From Artemisia argyi (taxonomy: Eukaryota; Streptophyta; Magnoliopsida; Asterales; Asteraceae), in the NCBI GenBank assembly GCA_030686995.1, contig CM060685.1, forward strand, positions 127,125,823 to 127,189,822: a stretch of DNA of 64,000 nucleotides. Reading direction: 5' to 3'. Shown here in pieces: positions 10,760-21,064 of this stretch. The notes under the pieces were generated by a model that was not told the origin of the DNA, did no database searches, and worked only from the letters and a program-made list of their open reading frames with translations. How positions within the stretch are numbered: the stretch's first letter is position 1; each line of letters starts with the position of its first letter. A program made the position numbers and the translations under genes.

Positions 10760-12144
10760 ATGTCCATGTCTACTTACGAGTATTTGTTTGGTTCTTCGTC
10801 TTCCGACGATGACGAAGAAGTTTTGAGTGAGTTTACGGAGTTTGCGGAGTTTGCTTGGAACGCGTATCAAGCACATCAGCCAAAACCTACAAGAAAGTAC
10901 ATACCTAGGGATCATGTTGATGCACACAATCGGTTAGTGAATGCATACTTCGGCGAAACCCCGCTGAACGATGAAAGAACATTCCGTCGAAATTTCCGAA
11001 TGAGCCGAGAACTGTTCACACGAATTGTTCGAGAGGTAACCGATTATTTTACTTATTTTGAACAAACTAATGATTGTAGGGCGTACGTATTAGCCCATTG
11101 GTCAAGTGTACTGCGGCCATTCGTCAATTGGGATACGCGGCCGTTCCAGATTCTCTTGACGAGAATCTGGCAATAGCCGTAACAACATCCCGTCAATGTC
11201 TCTGTAAGTTTTGCAAAGTTATCATGGAGTTATATGGTCCTGAGTATTTGCGAAAGCCCGCGTATTCTGACCTTGAAAGATTATATGCTCATCACGAGCA
11301 TAAGCATGGGTTTCCTGGGATGATGGGAAGCATTGATTGTACAAGTTGGGAGTGGGAGAATTGCTCGAACAGTTTGAGAGGTCAATATGCTAGAGGTGAT
11401 CATGGGCCACATCCATTCATTTTATTGGAGGCGGTCGCTTCCCAAGATTTATGCATTTGGCATGCATTCTTTGGTGTTTCCGGTGCAAATAACGACATAA
11501 ACGTTTTACGTCGTTCACCTGTCTTCAATAATATCAGATTTAGGAGAGCAGCAGACCTTGAATTCGAAGCAAACGATGTACAATACAAAAGGGGATATTA
11601 TCTTACTGACGGGATATCATAAAAGACTATTGTACAATACAAAAGGGGATATTATCTTACTGACGGGATATTATCTTACTCACAATGGTTCGTTCTTATT
11701 AAGTCCATTTCAAATCCTCCCACGGGTGATCATAAAAGACTATTGTATAAGAGGAAGCACGAAGCAGCAAGGAAAGATGTGGAACAGGCTTTTGGTGTGT
11801 TGAAGAGGAAGTGGAAAATGCTTAAAGTTCCGGCTCAAGGGTTTTTTTAAAGTGATCTCAAAGATATTATATATACATGTATCATATTACATAATATGAT
11901 CATAAAAGACGACCAGCGGGCGATATGTCCTACATGGTTTGAAGAGGAGGTCCACCAACCACACGATTCCTTAAATACATTTGAAGAATCTTTAGCAATT
12001 TCTCAGGAGCTCGAGAACGTAGCAACTCGTCTAAACTTAAAATCTGATTTGGTCGAGCACATTTGGAGAAATCGTAAACATCATTATCTCCCTCATGACA
12101 ATGAAGACGAAGATGAGGACGAAGAAGATGAAGAATTTCTGTGA
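10760..12144 (+). pseudogene. PIF/Harbinger transposase-like gene, damaged
   Basis: The gene encodes a plant HARBI1-type DDE nuclease (plant transposon protein family). Visible parts: an acidic N-terminus (SSSSDDDEE), a helical segment with FRRNFRMSRELFTRIVREV, then LVKCTAAIRQLGYAAVPDSL, the first catalytic Asp in GSIDCTSWEW (near 11327), the second in SGANNDINVL (near 11490), the glutamate region before AFGVLKRKWKMLKVP (near 11790), and an acidic tail ending EDEDEEDEEFL. Three lesions are visible: a frameshift around 11060-11090, a 54-bp tandem duplication (11578-11631 repeated from 11632) that disrupts the catalytic domain, and a stop just after AQGF at about 11850. Family members are usually near 400 aa and the sum of the pieces fits. 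No TSD or terminal repeat was found, so a decayed transposon or a decayed domesticated copy are both possible. Confidence 0.85.
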
Positions 12145-12209
12145 TGTTTAGTAATATTTACGTTTAATTTAGTATTGTAATGTTTTAATTCCGTATCGTT
12201 TCATTTATT

Positions 12210-12215
12210 AATAAA
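12210..12215 (+). terminator. Poly(A) signal of Harbinger-like gene
   Basis: AATAAA lies 66 bp downstream of the last stop codon, followed by a TG-rich stretch. Bases 12216-12629 include the 3' flank of the minus-strand gene and otherwise show nothing. Confidence 0.5.
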
Positions 12216-12629
12216 ATTTGTGTTTGTGTTAAAAAATGTTAAGGAAGATGATGCAATATGAGTTGCCACTGTGATGAGAGAGGTGAATATGGGTTGAGGA
12301 GAGAGAAAGTTGAGGTGGCAGCCGGAAAGATGATGCAACATGGGTCACAACTGTTTCAAGTCTTAGCAAGAACCACAATGTCTATAACACATTTTCCTAT
12401 TGATGCCCTTAAGATAAGATACAAAATACTAACTAAAATCCTAGCTACCGCAGGCTTTTTTAACTGTTAATCCGTATATGTTACTGATCACCTAGCTTCA
12501 ATCATTTTTCTCAAACACATTTCCAGATAACTACTTTCATACTTGTTCATATCAAGATACACAAAATTCCCATTAATATTTTTGGGCAAGCTGAAATGGT
12601 CAGAGACTTGTTCTGCGGTCATGAGGAGT

Positions 12630-15600
12630 TTAATCCAGTTCTCCATCTTTATCAGACGAGTCCTGCCACAAGAACCAATTAGTAAGATTTATGGCATCAA
12701 ATAGGTGTGATGGTAATCTGTGACAAGATTGGCCAATGCAATCCCAAATTAGAGGCAAAATTGCATCACCCTATGCAGTAGCATTCTCAGTTGTAATCAA
12801 ATTAAACGCTATTCTCCGCTGTAGTCAAATTAAACACCAAGTGCAGTAGCGTTCTCAATTGTTGTCAAATTATATGCCATTTGGTAGCATATATATAGTC
12901 ACATTTGGACTTCTTTATACCAACTAATACAATTGCATATTTGCGATTAATATAAATTGGAATCCATAGCCGTAAGGGCTATGGTTAACGAGTTAGGACA
13001 TGCATATATGATTTGTAGATTAATAATAATCACCCATCCCTTACATATAAGTACTCTCAACAAACCTAATGTACCATTACTTTTTCATGCTTATCATTTC
13101 TTAAACATAGCCCTTAAGGCTATGTTTAACAAAACCCATATAAATTAAGAGTAAGTTTTATATTCAAAACCACGCATCACATGTAGGTTTTATGTTAGAA
13201 TAATACATTTATACATGTAGTAGTCAAGTTTAACAACACTTTGCATGTACCTTAAAATATCTATGATTCCATCATTATAAACTTAAAAACACTATAGAAG
13301 ATTGTAATGACACTGCATAAACCATTTACAACTCAAAAGCTTAAAAGCCACCCCAAATGTTTTTTATAGCATTTGCGAGGTTACCTGGAGGTCTGGTCTC
13401 ATGGCATTGTTCACACCATCTAGATAGCCCTGCCAATGAATGAAAGAGTCAAGTCTTAAGTTCTCATCTGAATACAAAAGCAAAAATTATTTTTAACCTA
13501 GAAAATCTTTTGCTTTTAGATTTTTTTTTTTTTTTTTTTTTTTTAATCAAAGTATAGTAGAGCATACAAGGTAAAAATGATGTCATACCTGCAACATTCC
13601 GGCAGCAGCAAGCTTGTCACTACTTCTTTTTGCCCTTTCTGGGTCAGGCTTGAATGGATGCATAACACATTCCACAAGCTGTTACCATATTAAGCACATC
13701 AACCACTATATCGCATTAGTTACAACGTTCGAGAAGTTACTACTTGAGCTATATTCATTTAAGCAGCAAAGGTACAAGTAAGGCATGTATAACTGGTTTC
13801 TATTGATGATACAAATCAAAAGTGCACAAAAGAGTGATTCTACATAAACATAAATTAAAGTGCAAACCTTAGAGGTGAAGCCCTCTTCCCAATAGGTAAA
13901 ATCAACAGACTCAAGAATATTTGTCTTGCAAATATCATAGGTCAATCTTTGCACTTGAGTAGCCTAGCAGAATTGATGATAAAACAAAAAGATTATAATT
14001 TTTAAGTGAATGAAAGCAATTGAAGTTACAGTATGAACTGAAAACTTACATTTGTGTTCATCCTTCCTCTGTTATACGGGTACCCAACAACAAGCGCCAG
14101 ACCAGAAAGTTTTGTTATCTACAAAACCAAAAGAAAAAGGATGTGCTTTCAGTTCACAAGAACATGCCTCCAAATTAAGGATAATGTTGTTCATTTTAAA
14201 TAGAAAATAAATATACAGTTACATATCAGGGTTATAATTCAAAAAAAATCTATTACAATTAGATGAGAGGAAGTTGAGTAACTTTGTCTAAATAAATGGA
14301 GAAATTGGCAAACTAACCAGATGTTGAAATTCTAGAGCCATCTTTTGCGCGTTGAAATCATTTCTCATTATAACACTGCAGCATACAAAAACCGACATTA
14401 TTTTCTCTTGCATATTACAATCAAGTACAAAACATCAATTTAAAAAGTAGGATGATGTTATAACAATACAGAAAGTAGTTAGAGCCAATAATCCCAATAT
14501 AGGAGATATTTATGCACGTCAAACTTCTACGTCTAAACAAGCCACTAATAAACACCGTTATCCGTATATCTTTATCGTTATACAGTATAATAAACTATGA
14601 CATGTCAGCAGATTAAAAAGCCTTCGCCAATTTGAGTCTATGTGTTCTTCAGTTGGATTCAATCAGTTTTTGAGTTTGATAACTTAGATTACGAAACTGA
14701 ATTGGGAATTTGTTTGGTTGCAGTACACTTGCTCATAGGGGACTAGGCCATACATTAATAATCAAATTATTGGCAGGATTGAGTCATTGCACATCCCTAC
14801 CAGAATGTTCTCTTGCTAATGTGGGCATGTTATTACTAAAAAAGACTGACATGGTTCCTATCGTTTGTGTTATACATGACAAAGAGCTTTGGGTAATCAC
14901 TACTTTATTAAGGTTAAATCATTGATGTGTGATAATTTAATATGTTTAATATCGTTGTTTGTGATCATTGGATTTTATTAGCGTAAGGCTTGATTTGATA
15001 ATTTTATTGGTTATAAAGGACTAATAACCAATAGCTATAGACCCATAAGAATACTTTGACCCAATAAAGTAAGAGCAATGTATTCAAGATTGCAGAAGTT
15101 TATGTATCAAGGAAATTCAGAGATACCAGTCAACCCTAAGTGAGTTCGTACTACATTATGGTTGTTTACTAAAGTGCGTGTTTCAATTCAAAAGGTTTTG
15201 AACCATGGTTGTTGAAGAGTTATGGAAGGATGATATACGACTAGCTAAAAAATATTATTTTGGAACAATGCATATACATATACACTACTGTAGATATGTT
15301 GAAATAACATTACTTTCGTGTTTATGATATAGATTGGTTCAAAATAGCCCCAAACATAAACTTCAGCAATCAAAAATAAAAAGGGCCTAAGAGAAGCAAC
15401 TTTTTATTGAAAAATACAGTTAACTGTCTATATGATGTAGGACAATGAATCTGGATGGGTCAACCTGAGTCATTTATACTTTGAGCCATTTGTCTTTCTA
15501 GAACCCCATAAGACATTGTTTAACCCAGATTTGAACAAGTTTTTTGGTTGTAGCAAGCTCCAACTATACTAATGATGAATAAAATGAAAGGTAGCATATC

Positions 15601-17185
15601 TTAGCAACTGTAGCATAGCATGTGCACTACATGCTTCTCCAGTCCTTAAATTTTAATTTTTTAAGGAAGAATCCTAATATAGCAAATTTAACTATAATTA
15701 TATTAAGGCTTGTTATACAGCTAAAGGCACAATTCAAATGGGCAAAATCTATTTCCACTCTCAACTACGCGGAGGCGCTTAATATTTGACTTTGGCATAC
15801 AAGTTTCCAAGTTTTGTAACAAAGCCATCAGAAAGGTTGTTACAAATAAACTGATGCTACCCAGTAAAAAATGGCAATCAATGTCTACCAAATATACGTT
15901 GTTTCTACTTTAGCGTCGAAAGAAGTGTACCGTTTAAAGAATGAAGATTTTTATTATATCTGGTCCATATTCAGAATTGTATTTACTATGTGCATACTTA
16001 AGAAAACATGTAGTAGTCCATAACTGATAGCTGCAAAGATTTTGTTTCCCTCACCCTTATATCATAAAGACTTATAGTACATTGTTAAAAACAAGAAAAA
16101 GTAATAATTGTTGCAGTTGCAACTAGGCCATACCAATAAGGAGAAGCGCGTAGGAATTTAGAATCTGAAACCGCCACGCCAATATATGTGGTCCCAACAT
16201 CAAGACCAATCAATCGTCCTGGTTTGGCAGATGTTAAGACATTCCGAAATAACAAAAGAGGTTCCAACTTCCTCTATCAATTCAATAATGAGAAATTAGT
16301 ACATAACATACAGCACTTGCAATAAATATGACTGTATAAAAATTACTTTGAATATCTGATGAACTGATCATAAAAGTTAACAACCCAAATGACAACTAAA
16401 ATATCACCAACAATTTCGAATCACACACTACCCTATGTTTCATGAATTTACTTGTGTACATTAAATGCACTTTTATACCTATTTCTGGAAGACCATTCGA
16501 CTTTTTGTTAAAAAAAATTGGATTTGATATAACTTATAAGTTAAAACACCTCATGTTACATGAGTTCACTTATAAAGAAGACTTGCTTAACCACTATTAA
16601 ACCTAATTTATAATAATAATAAATACTGCATAGGATTAAAAACGAAACCTTTTGCTGAATTTCCAAAGCGTAAACTTAAAGTATTTTAATCTTACGGGCT
16701 TATATGTGGCTTATGAGTTTATTTGTTTTTCGGCGTATATTTCATAAGCCTCAATTTTCTGGCTTATTTTGAGACTTGTGGGCTTATATTAGTTTATAAT
16801 GATATGATAAACTCATATAAGCCCATAAGTCTAAAATTAAGCCGGAAAATTGAGGCTTATTTGATATAAGCCAAAAACAAATAAGCTAATAAGCCCACAT
16901 ATAAGCTTAAACAAACACCCCCCATATGTTTCTATAGTGTGTTTGTTTAAGCTTATATATTTGGCTTATGACTTATGTGGTTTTCGACTTATGCTTCGGG
17001 TAAGCTCACTTTTTGGGCTTATTTTGAAACTCATATATGCTAATTGTGACATGACATGATAAGCATATATAAGCTTAAACAAGCACCCCCAAAAACCATC
17101 CCTAGCCAAAGTGAAATAAATGATCTTCAACACAAATTTAACAGATCCAAAAGTCAAAAATATTACAATCGAATGTTAATACCAT
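12630..17185 (-). CDS. YqgF/RuvX-like RNase H-fold protein, 8 exons
   Basis: Predicted CDS exons in transcript order: 17183-17185 (ATG only), 16134-16273, 14318-14375, 14050-14118, 13868-13963, 13589-13678, 13385-13429 and 12630-12662. All introns have GT-AG ends and phases join, giving 534 nt (177 aa). The protein has GRLIGLDVGTTYIGVAVSD (first catalytic Asp of the RNase H fold), GLALVVGYPYNRGRM, FTYWEEGFTSKLVE and SSDKLAAAGMLQGYLD. These blocks match the YqgF/RuvX family of pre-rRNA nucleases and Holliday-junction-resolvase-like proteins. Bacterial members process the 16S rRNA 5' end; plant copies are mostly uncharacterised. The usual E/D-R motif around TYWDER reads TYWEEGF here, and the SDKLAAA block keeps its Asp. 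The short last exon (SSDKDGELD, then TAA) is the least certain part. No frameshift is visible; this is the best candidate for a working host gene in the window. Confidence 0.82.
16134..16273 (-). CDS. Second exon of the RuvX-like gene (catalytic Asp exon)
   Basis: This exon carries the glycine-rich start of the RNase H fold, RLIGLDVGTTYIGVAVSD. The in-frame TAG just upstream (16274-16276) sits exactly at an AG acceptor preceded by a branch-point-like TACTAAT, so the start codon must come from an upstream exon. ATG at 17183-17185, immediately before GTATTAAC, gives phase 0 and a plausible N-terminus of MRKLEPLLLF. The sequence upstream of 17185 on this strand looks like a 5' UTR. The start assignment is inference. 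Confidence 0.65.
16680..16925. mobile_element. Foldback MITE in first intron of RuvX-like gene
   Basis: The arms are inverse copies: GGGCTTATATGTGGCTTATG on the left and its inverse near 16880-16905, with matching inner parts (CATAAGCCTCAATTTTCTGG and its inverse). The right end reads AAGCTTAAACAAACACCCC. It belongs to the same TATAAGCTT-rich style as the MITE at 180-501. The left terminus looks truncated and no TSD was identified. Confidence 0.65.
16937..17092. mobile_element. Second MITE of the same style, adjacent
   Basis: Left end GTGTTTGTTTAAGCTTATAT, right end ATATAAGCTTAAACAAGCAC, with central CTTATG and CATAAG words. It lies directly beside the previous element inside the same intron; clean TSDs are not visible. 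Tandem insertion into a preferred site or partial duplication are both possible. Confidence 0.6.
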
Positions 17186-17259
17186 ATCTGAGGTCGCCCG
17201 AAAATGGAGGAATCTATGTGGCCGGAGATTGTGGTTGGATGCAATGTGGGTTTTGTTGA

Positions 17260-18733
17260 AGTTTAAAAAATATATATATAAAAAACAAAAAAAGAGAGAA
17301 TTGCAAACTAAAGGGACGGATTTTGTAATTTAGTTTTGTTTTTATACGGAAAGCGGGAGATTGTGGAGGGCTTTTGATTTTCTTAATTCAAATTTCAAAA
17401 AAATGTGGGCTTTGGGGGAAAAATCTTAGCTAACTTAACGGTAATAAAAATAGAGATAGACTTGCATTTTGCTAAACACAAGTACACAACCCTATGGGTT
17501 ATGGGTTGTGTGCAGGGCTGATCAAACCATCCGAACGGACCGGACCGACCATATTTAATTCGGTCATCGGTCTCGGCTTTTGGCTAATTCGGTCTCGGTC
17601 TTGGTCGATCCGGTCCGGTCCGGGACCGATGCTCAACCTTAGTTGTGTGTAAGCATTTCAATTTTATGAAAATGACAATTAATAAACTCATATAGTCCAT
17701 AATTATATACTTTTAATCATTATAAAAGTGGTAAGTGATGTTAACTATAGAATGTTTACAACTAGCTTTAGGTTTTTATCTTTTTACTTTTCTAATAAGT
17801 TATGCCCAACTATCTATACTACTTATAAATCATTTATGCTTAAACTTTAAAAACTTTTTTTTTTTTGGGGTTCCCGACTCATCATTGCGAGCCGACTAAT
17901 TCCAGGGAGACTACGCTTTTGGATAGGCTGGAGTCGGCGCAAGTAAACCTTTTGGTTCTTAATCTTAAAAATTAGTAAAGTGGTTCTTAAAATACCCTTA
18001 TTGATTCTTAAACTTTAATCTTAAATGGCAACTTAGACAAATAATGTAAACTTAAAAAAATTCAACTACACGGCTTATAATTTTAATGGAGACTTTTTAA
18101 TAGAAATAAAAGCTTTTTAATAAGACACAGATTTTAATTTCTAAGCACAACTACATGGTTTATCAATTTTGAATGGAAAGTTTTTTCACATGAAATCTAA
18201 TAATTAATAAAATAACTAAAACTTAAACCCATAAGTGTTGCATCAAGAATCACAAGTTCGCAAGTATAATTATTTGTCACTATATACTATTGCTTTGCGC
18301 GAGTATTCGTCCAGTAGTATATATGGATGGGTGAAAACGAGTTGGCCTATCTCGAGCCTATCAGAGCTCGAGTTCGGCTCGTTTATAACTAAAAAGCTCA
18401 AGTTCGGGCTCGAGCTTGTTTCGAGCCTCATATTTTTAGCTCGAGCTCGACTAGTTGTTATAACTTGTTGAAAGAAATAAAAGCTCAAATGAAACTCGAC
18501 TAGTTAAGCACAGTAAGCTCAAGCTCTTTTTTTTTTCAGTTCGTTTATACACACTTATACGTATAAAAAAATATTTAAATGTATATTTTAGGGCTCGTTT
18601 AAGCTTGTGAGCAAGGGCGGAGGGACATATATAGTTATGGGGGACGTGCCCTCTGTAATATCTTCAACAAGTTCAACTTTTAGTGTAAAATTTTTTAGTT
18701 TATGGACTTTTAGGGTCCGCTTGGTTCAAAGTG

Positions 18734-18764
<31 letters not shown>

Positions 18765-19244
18765 AATTCAAAGGAATGAGTGAGGTGGGTAATCAATAAT
18801 TTACCCCTCAATTTACTCTATAATGGTTGATTACCCACTTTGGGGTAATCAATCCCTTTGCACTCCCTTACCAAGCACAATATAATTAGGGAGGTGGGCC
18901 CTTTTGAATACTTTACTCATTCCCCACCCCCTTAAACCCCCCACCAAGCACCCCTTATTGAATTTGCCCTCAACCCATAAGGCAAATTGCCCTTAACCAA
19001 TTTCTAAATCCAGCGCAAGCCTTTTAAATGTATTTATTAATAGCCTTTAAACATAACAAATTACTGTTATATCTATACTACTTATAATAGAGGAAGCACT
19101 CTCTCTCCAAAAAATTCAAATATATAAAAAATGATGCATGGTTTACAACACTTTAAAGCAAGCAATTTTCATAATGACAACAACCAAAGCATTGTGTACA
19201 ACAAAAACTAGCATGAATCAAAATTAATACCACTTTCCTTAAAA
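17260..19244. other. Intergenic: low-copy-looking repeats
   Basis: No gene seen. 17510-17640 is rich in CGGTC and GGACCG words. 17865-17945 ends in TTTTTTTTTGGGGTTCCCGAC, which read in reverse looks like a SINE tail, but no tRNA-like head is visible. 18310-18480 is packed with GCTCGAG words. 18734-18761 is a run of A, followed by a MITE-like block (to about 18960) with GGGTAATCAA words in both orientations. All of these are weak assignments. Confidence 0.4.
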
Positions 19245-19463
19245 TTCTACATTAATAACATTAAAAACACTCCTACACCCTATATTACAATCATTTAAAC
19301 ACAATGTACAACCCTAATTCTACATTAATAGCATTAAAAACACCCCTACACCCAATATTACAATCATTTAAATATAATGTACAACCCTCATTCTACATTA
19401 ATAGCATTAAAAACACCCCTACACCCAATATTACAATCATTTAAACACAATGTACAACCCTTC
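19245..19463. repeat. Three tandem copies of a 73-bp unit
   Basis: Units start TTCTACATTAATA at 19245, 19318 and 19391, a 73-bp period. They share AAAAACACCCCTACACCC and ATTACAATCATTTAAA and differ at only a few bases, so the amplification is recent. It is non-coding. 19464-19980 holds a GTG/CAC-rich low-complexity stretch and no supported gene. Confidence 0.9.
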
Positions 19464-19980
19464 ATCTTAACCTAGACATGAACCTGTGACCAAGACTCGA
19501 CTCAATAAAACTCAACTCGATACACAAGGCTGTGAGCTCAAGCTCATGGCATCCCTTGTTTTTGCGACTCAATAACAACGACAACAACAAAATGAAAGTA
19601 AATGATACCAAACAATTATTTAACTTCATATTTATTAGTTTTAATCTTTATTTAGTCAAAAACTCCTGAAAATTCATGTACTTATCCCCTACCATCGCTA
19701 GAACGACAAAAAGGGTGGTGGGTTTTCCTACCTTCGACCACCGGTATCAACAAAACGAGAGAGAGATGGTTTTGGTGATGAACTCGAGCTGTGGTGGTGT
19801 TAAAATCGTGGTGTTGGGAGGTGTTTCTTGGAGCGTGATGTATGTCAAAATGATGGAGAGGTTGTAAGGAGTGTGGTGGTGGTGGCGGTGAGTTTAAGTG
19901 GCCAACGGTGGTGTTTGTTTGGCTGAAAAAACAACTGGAGAAGAAGAAGAAATAGCGTGCTGCTGGTTTGATAGAGAAAG

Positions 19981-20869
19981 TATTGGTCCCTTTCACTTGG
20001 TTAACAGTAACTACAAAGCTAAAGTAACCAAGTTGTATGACTTTAAACAAAGATGTATAAAATGATTAACAATAAAGTAACGTAAATATAAGAGACAATA
20101 TTTTCCAACGTTTAATTCTTTATTAGAAGTTAATCAAAAAGAATCATACCCAAGTGTTTGCGGAATAACACTTGGGATTGAAAACGACAAGTATGGTATT
20201 GACTCCTCACTAAACTCAATCTATGTTGAGTAACAACTTTCAGGACCCACTGAGCTATCTCAGGGGTTATCTTGTTCTTTGGAGGAGTAAAAGTGGTTTG
20301 TGAATGCTTTGCATTAATTGTACAAACTTGTCAACTTTTACTCCTCTCTTATGCTACCTATTTATACACAAGTATAGAACAACTAGTTATACATTGGACA
20401 TAAAGCTTCCTTAACAATATCTTGAAAGATATTATTCTTCTGGCAAGGAACCTTCATTGAGTTAAGTCCAAAAGGCACTTTCTGATGACAGACTGGTTTT
20501 AACCATTTTGGGAAAGTTTGACATTAAAGTGATAAAGCACTTTAATAATGCAGCTCAGACTTTCCCGTCCAGTCCCGCCTAAACTTCAGTCTTCTTGTCA
20601 TCAGTCTTCAGTACTATGAAGTTGTTGAGGAGTCATGGGGTTCAGTGAGTTATTGTCATCCTCACTGAACCCATCACCTTCTTCTTGGCTTAGATCACAC
20701 TTCACTGAGTTCCGCCTCACTAAATGAAGAACCTTTCTTCTTAGGCTCGGTCTAAGCATCCTGAAGATGACTCACTGAGTTACTGTTCACTCAGTGACTT
20801 GTTTATACTTAGGTTATTTTACGTTCAAATCCTTGTTTGAAGAAGATTGGGGAATTCAGTGACCCAACA
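19981..20869 (-). repeat. 3' LTR of the SIRE-type element
   Basis: Starts TGTTGGGTCACTGAATTCCC on the minus strand. At the other end (19981-19990) the plus strand reads TATTGGTCCC, where the right LTR reads TGTTGGTCCC, so one terminal dinucleotide is mutated. A TATA box (TATAAATA, minus) lies at 20359-20366. Confidence 0.93.
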
Positions 20870-20882
20870 ATCTGCCCCTATT
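20870..20882 (-). other. Polypurine tract
   Basis: On the minus strand the sequence TAGGGGCAGATT directly precedes the 3' LTR start. This is where plus-strand DNA synthesis is primed in LTR retrotransposons. It has one C and two T interruptions. Confidence 0.6.
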
Positions 20883-21002
20883 TGAGCATACAAATAGCCT
20901 AAGTGTTTCTTAATTCAGTGTGAGTTGGTAGGGGTCTTCATCTCTTACTGAATGTTGTTGTAATTCCAAGTAGGACACATAATTTTAAACAAAACATCAA
21001 AG

Positions 21003-21008
21003 TTTATT
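21003..21008 (-). terminator. Poly(A) signal behind the third ORF
   Basis: AATAAA on the minus strand, about 57 bp beyond the stop of the third ORF and before the 3' LTR. It would allow transcripts of that ORF to end before the LTR. Confidence 0.4.
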
Positions 21009-21064
21009 CATAGCTATTACATTATCCTACAAATTACAAACAAAATAAAGATAGTTGTTGCAGA

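Noticed and set aside
12480..12662. A longer alternative reading of the last RuvX-like exon (frame with ENWIKLLMTAEQVSDHFS)
   Set aside because: It does not keep the phase of the previous exon; the phase-0 reading ends at 12630. It stays open for about 60 codons, so an alternative isoform cannot be excluded, but there is no family support.
17865..17945. SINE remnant
   Set aside because: Only a tail-like end beside a T run is visible; no A/B box promoter and no TSD.
18310..18480. Gene in the GCTCGAG-rich stretch
   Set aside because: Short frames on both strands arise from the repeated palindromic word; this style of repeat is common intergenic material in plants.
19676..20050. Short frames over the GTG-rich stretch
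   Set aside because: Low complexity, partly running into the LTR.
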